From positions 1 through 5,471 of the forward strand of contig CAJAKT010000153.1 in NCBI GenBank assembly GCA_903940375.1: a DNA stretch of 5,471 bases, given 5' to 3'. This stretch comes from an uncultured bacterium. GTDB taxonomy: Bacteria > Actinomycetota > Actinomycetes > S36-B12. The position numbers and the translations under genes are program-made. A model generated the notes under the pieces. It had not been told where the DNA came from and ran no database searches. It was given only the letters and a program-made list of their open reading frames with translations. Positions 4,689 through 5,471 of this stretch are shown here, in pieces (position 1 is the first letter of the stretch; each line of letters opens with the position of its first letter).

Positions 4689-5471
4689 CTACAGCCACTT
4701 GCCGTAGAGCAGATCCTCCGGTTGCGCTATCTCGGCGGCCACCGGAATCCCGCGGAACTTCGACATGATCGCCGTCCCCCACGCCGCTGCCTTGGGCATG
4801 AGCTCACGATCGGCCGTCTGCATGCGGTCCCGGACCAGCAGGACGCCAAGGTCGGCTCCCGGATAGCGGTACTCGTTCACGCCGTACACGCGCAGGTAGA
4901 ACGCCTCGTCCGGGCCGGTGACGTTGTGCCAGTCAGTCTCCATCCGGACGAACCGGATCTCCCCGTCCTCACCCATCCGCCACAGCCCACTGGCCGGCGC
5001 CTCCGTGATGATCTCCACCTCGTCAGTGGTCTGCTTGAGGACAAGCTGACTCCACCGGTCGAACTCACGCCAGCGACTCTGCACCGCGTCAAGGTCGCAT
5101 TCCCAGTCGACATCCATGAACTCCAGCAGGTGGAACAGGAACAGTGGAGCACCGCCGTATCGGGAGGTGATCAGGTTGGTGAGCGGTGAGGCACCAGAGA
5201 TGCGCGGATTGATCTCGCCGAGATAGACCGTGTCGTCGTCGAGGTCGATCAGGTAGTCCATGCAGAAGACGCCGCGGTAGCCCTCCTCGTACAGGCGGTT
5301 GCCGAGCTTGCGCGCCATCTCGCGAATCCGGGCCTGGTTCTCCATGCCGAAGGAGATCGGCGCGCAGTCGTTCCCGCACCAGCCGCCCTTGTACGGCGTG
5401 AGCTCCTCGAACCCGGTGAGGTCGACCTGCACGGGGCCGACGAGTGTGCCGTGCCGCGTGGCAACGGCCTC
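4689..5471 (-). CDS. ATP-grasp enzyme, C-terminal part (5' end beyond window)
   Basis: The visible 260 residues run in from the right edge with no start inside the window. A GTG at 5432 is in frame, but coding continues before it (…HGTLVGPVQVDL), so it is internal. About visible residues 67-100 hold the end of an ATP-grasp domain. GVFCMDYLID provides an acidic metal-site residue, and YLGEINPRISGASPLTN carries the paired Glu86 and Asn88 that bind Mg-ATP in biotin carboxylase, D-Ala ligase and relatives. Unlike biotin carboxylase, the motif is not followed by a Q-V-E-H sequence, and no biotinyl-lysine (MKM) appears. A further ~160 residues (FHLLEFMDVDW … LLYGKWL) form a C-terminal region I do not recognise. 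The likely reaction is ATP-dependent ligation of a carboxylate to an amine or other nucleophile through an acyl phosphate; the substrate is unknown. TAG stops the frame at 4689-4691. Automated labels such as 'biotin carboxylase' would overstate what is seen. Confidence 0.8.
   Translation of the reverse strand, partial: EAVATRHGTLVGPVQVDLTGFEELTPYKGGWCGNDCAPISFGMENQARIREMARKLGNRLYEEGYRGVFCMDYLIDLDDDTVYLGEINPRISGASPLTNLITSRYGGAPLFLFHLLEFMDVDWECDLDAVQSRWREFDRWSQLVLKQTTDEVEIITEAPASGLWRMGEDGEIRFVRMETDWHNVTGPDEAFYLRVYGVNEYRYPGADLGVLLVRDRMQTADRELMPKAAAWGTAIMSKFRGIPVAAEIAQPEDLLYGKWL

Noticed and set aside
4689..5471. Biotin carboxylase (acetyl/propionyl-CoA carboxylase subunit)
   Set aside because: Only the ATP-grasp metal motif is shared. 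The sequence after it differs, and there is no biotin-carrier domain or carboxyltransferase neighbour in view.

Overview
The window is GC-rich and densely packed. It has GTG as well as ATG starts, short purine-rich ribosome sites and no rRNA, tRNA, IS element or CRISPR array. GC content, codon use and the style of the proteins suggest a high-GC actinobacterium. I would lean towards Nocardioidaceae or relatives, but this rests on memory of similar proteins and not on a search.

Layout. On the left edge is the start of a minus-strand gene (1-149) with a CxxC motif, probably a small HNH-type protein; it leaves the window. It is divergent from a GNAT acetyltransferase (212-745), and a perfect 17-nt inverted repeat sits between them. 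Next comes a toxin-antitoxin-like pair. A near-palindromic AT-rich site (833-850) precedes a BrnT-like toxin reading frame (857-1110), which is broken: the N-terminal third is in one frame and the rest in another, with about ten family residues apparently lost at the joint. Its stop codon overlaps the start of an intact ribbon-helix-helix protein (1107-1418), the presumed antitoxin and repressor, by the ATGA arrangement. A pentapeptide-repeat protein (1442-2050) follows 23 bp later on the same strand.

The right half holds three genes of likely metabolic or transport function. These are a PLP-dependent class III aminotransferase resembling glutamate-1-semialdehyde aminomutase (2057-3490, minus), a FUSC-type multi-pass membrane protein (3637-4680, plus), and the C-terminal part of an ATP-grasp enzyme (4689-5471, minus, running off the right edge). 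The aminotransferase and FUSC gene are divergent across 146 bp. Both convergent gene pairs are nearly abutting (6 and 8 bp), and neither has an evident hairpin terminator between them.

The most distinctive observation is the disrupted toxin with a preserved antitoxin. The aminotransferase/FUSC/ATP-grasp neighbourhood could be a small-molecule synthesis and export module, but their orientations do not make an operon, so that is only a hypothesis. I do not see convincing evidence for a wholly new system.
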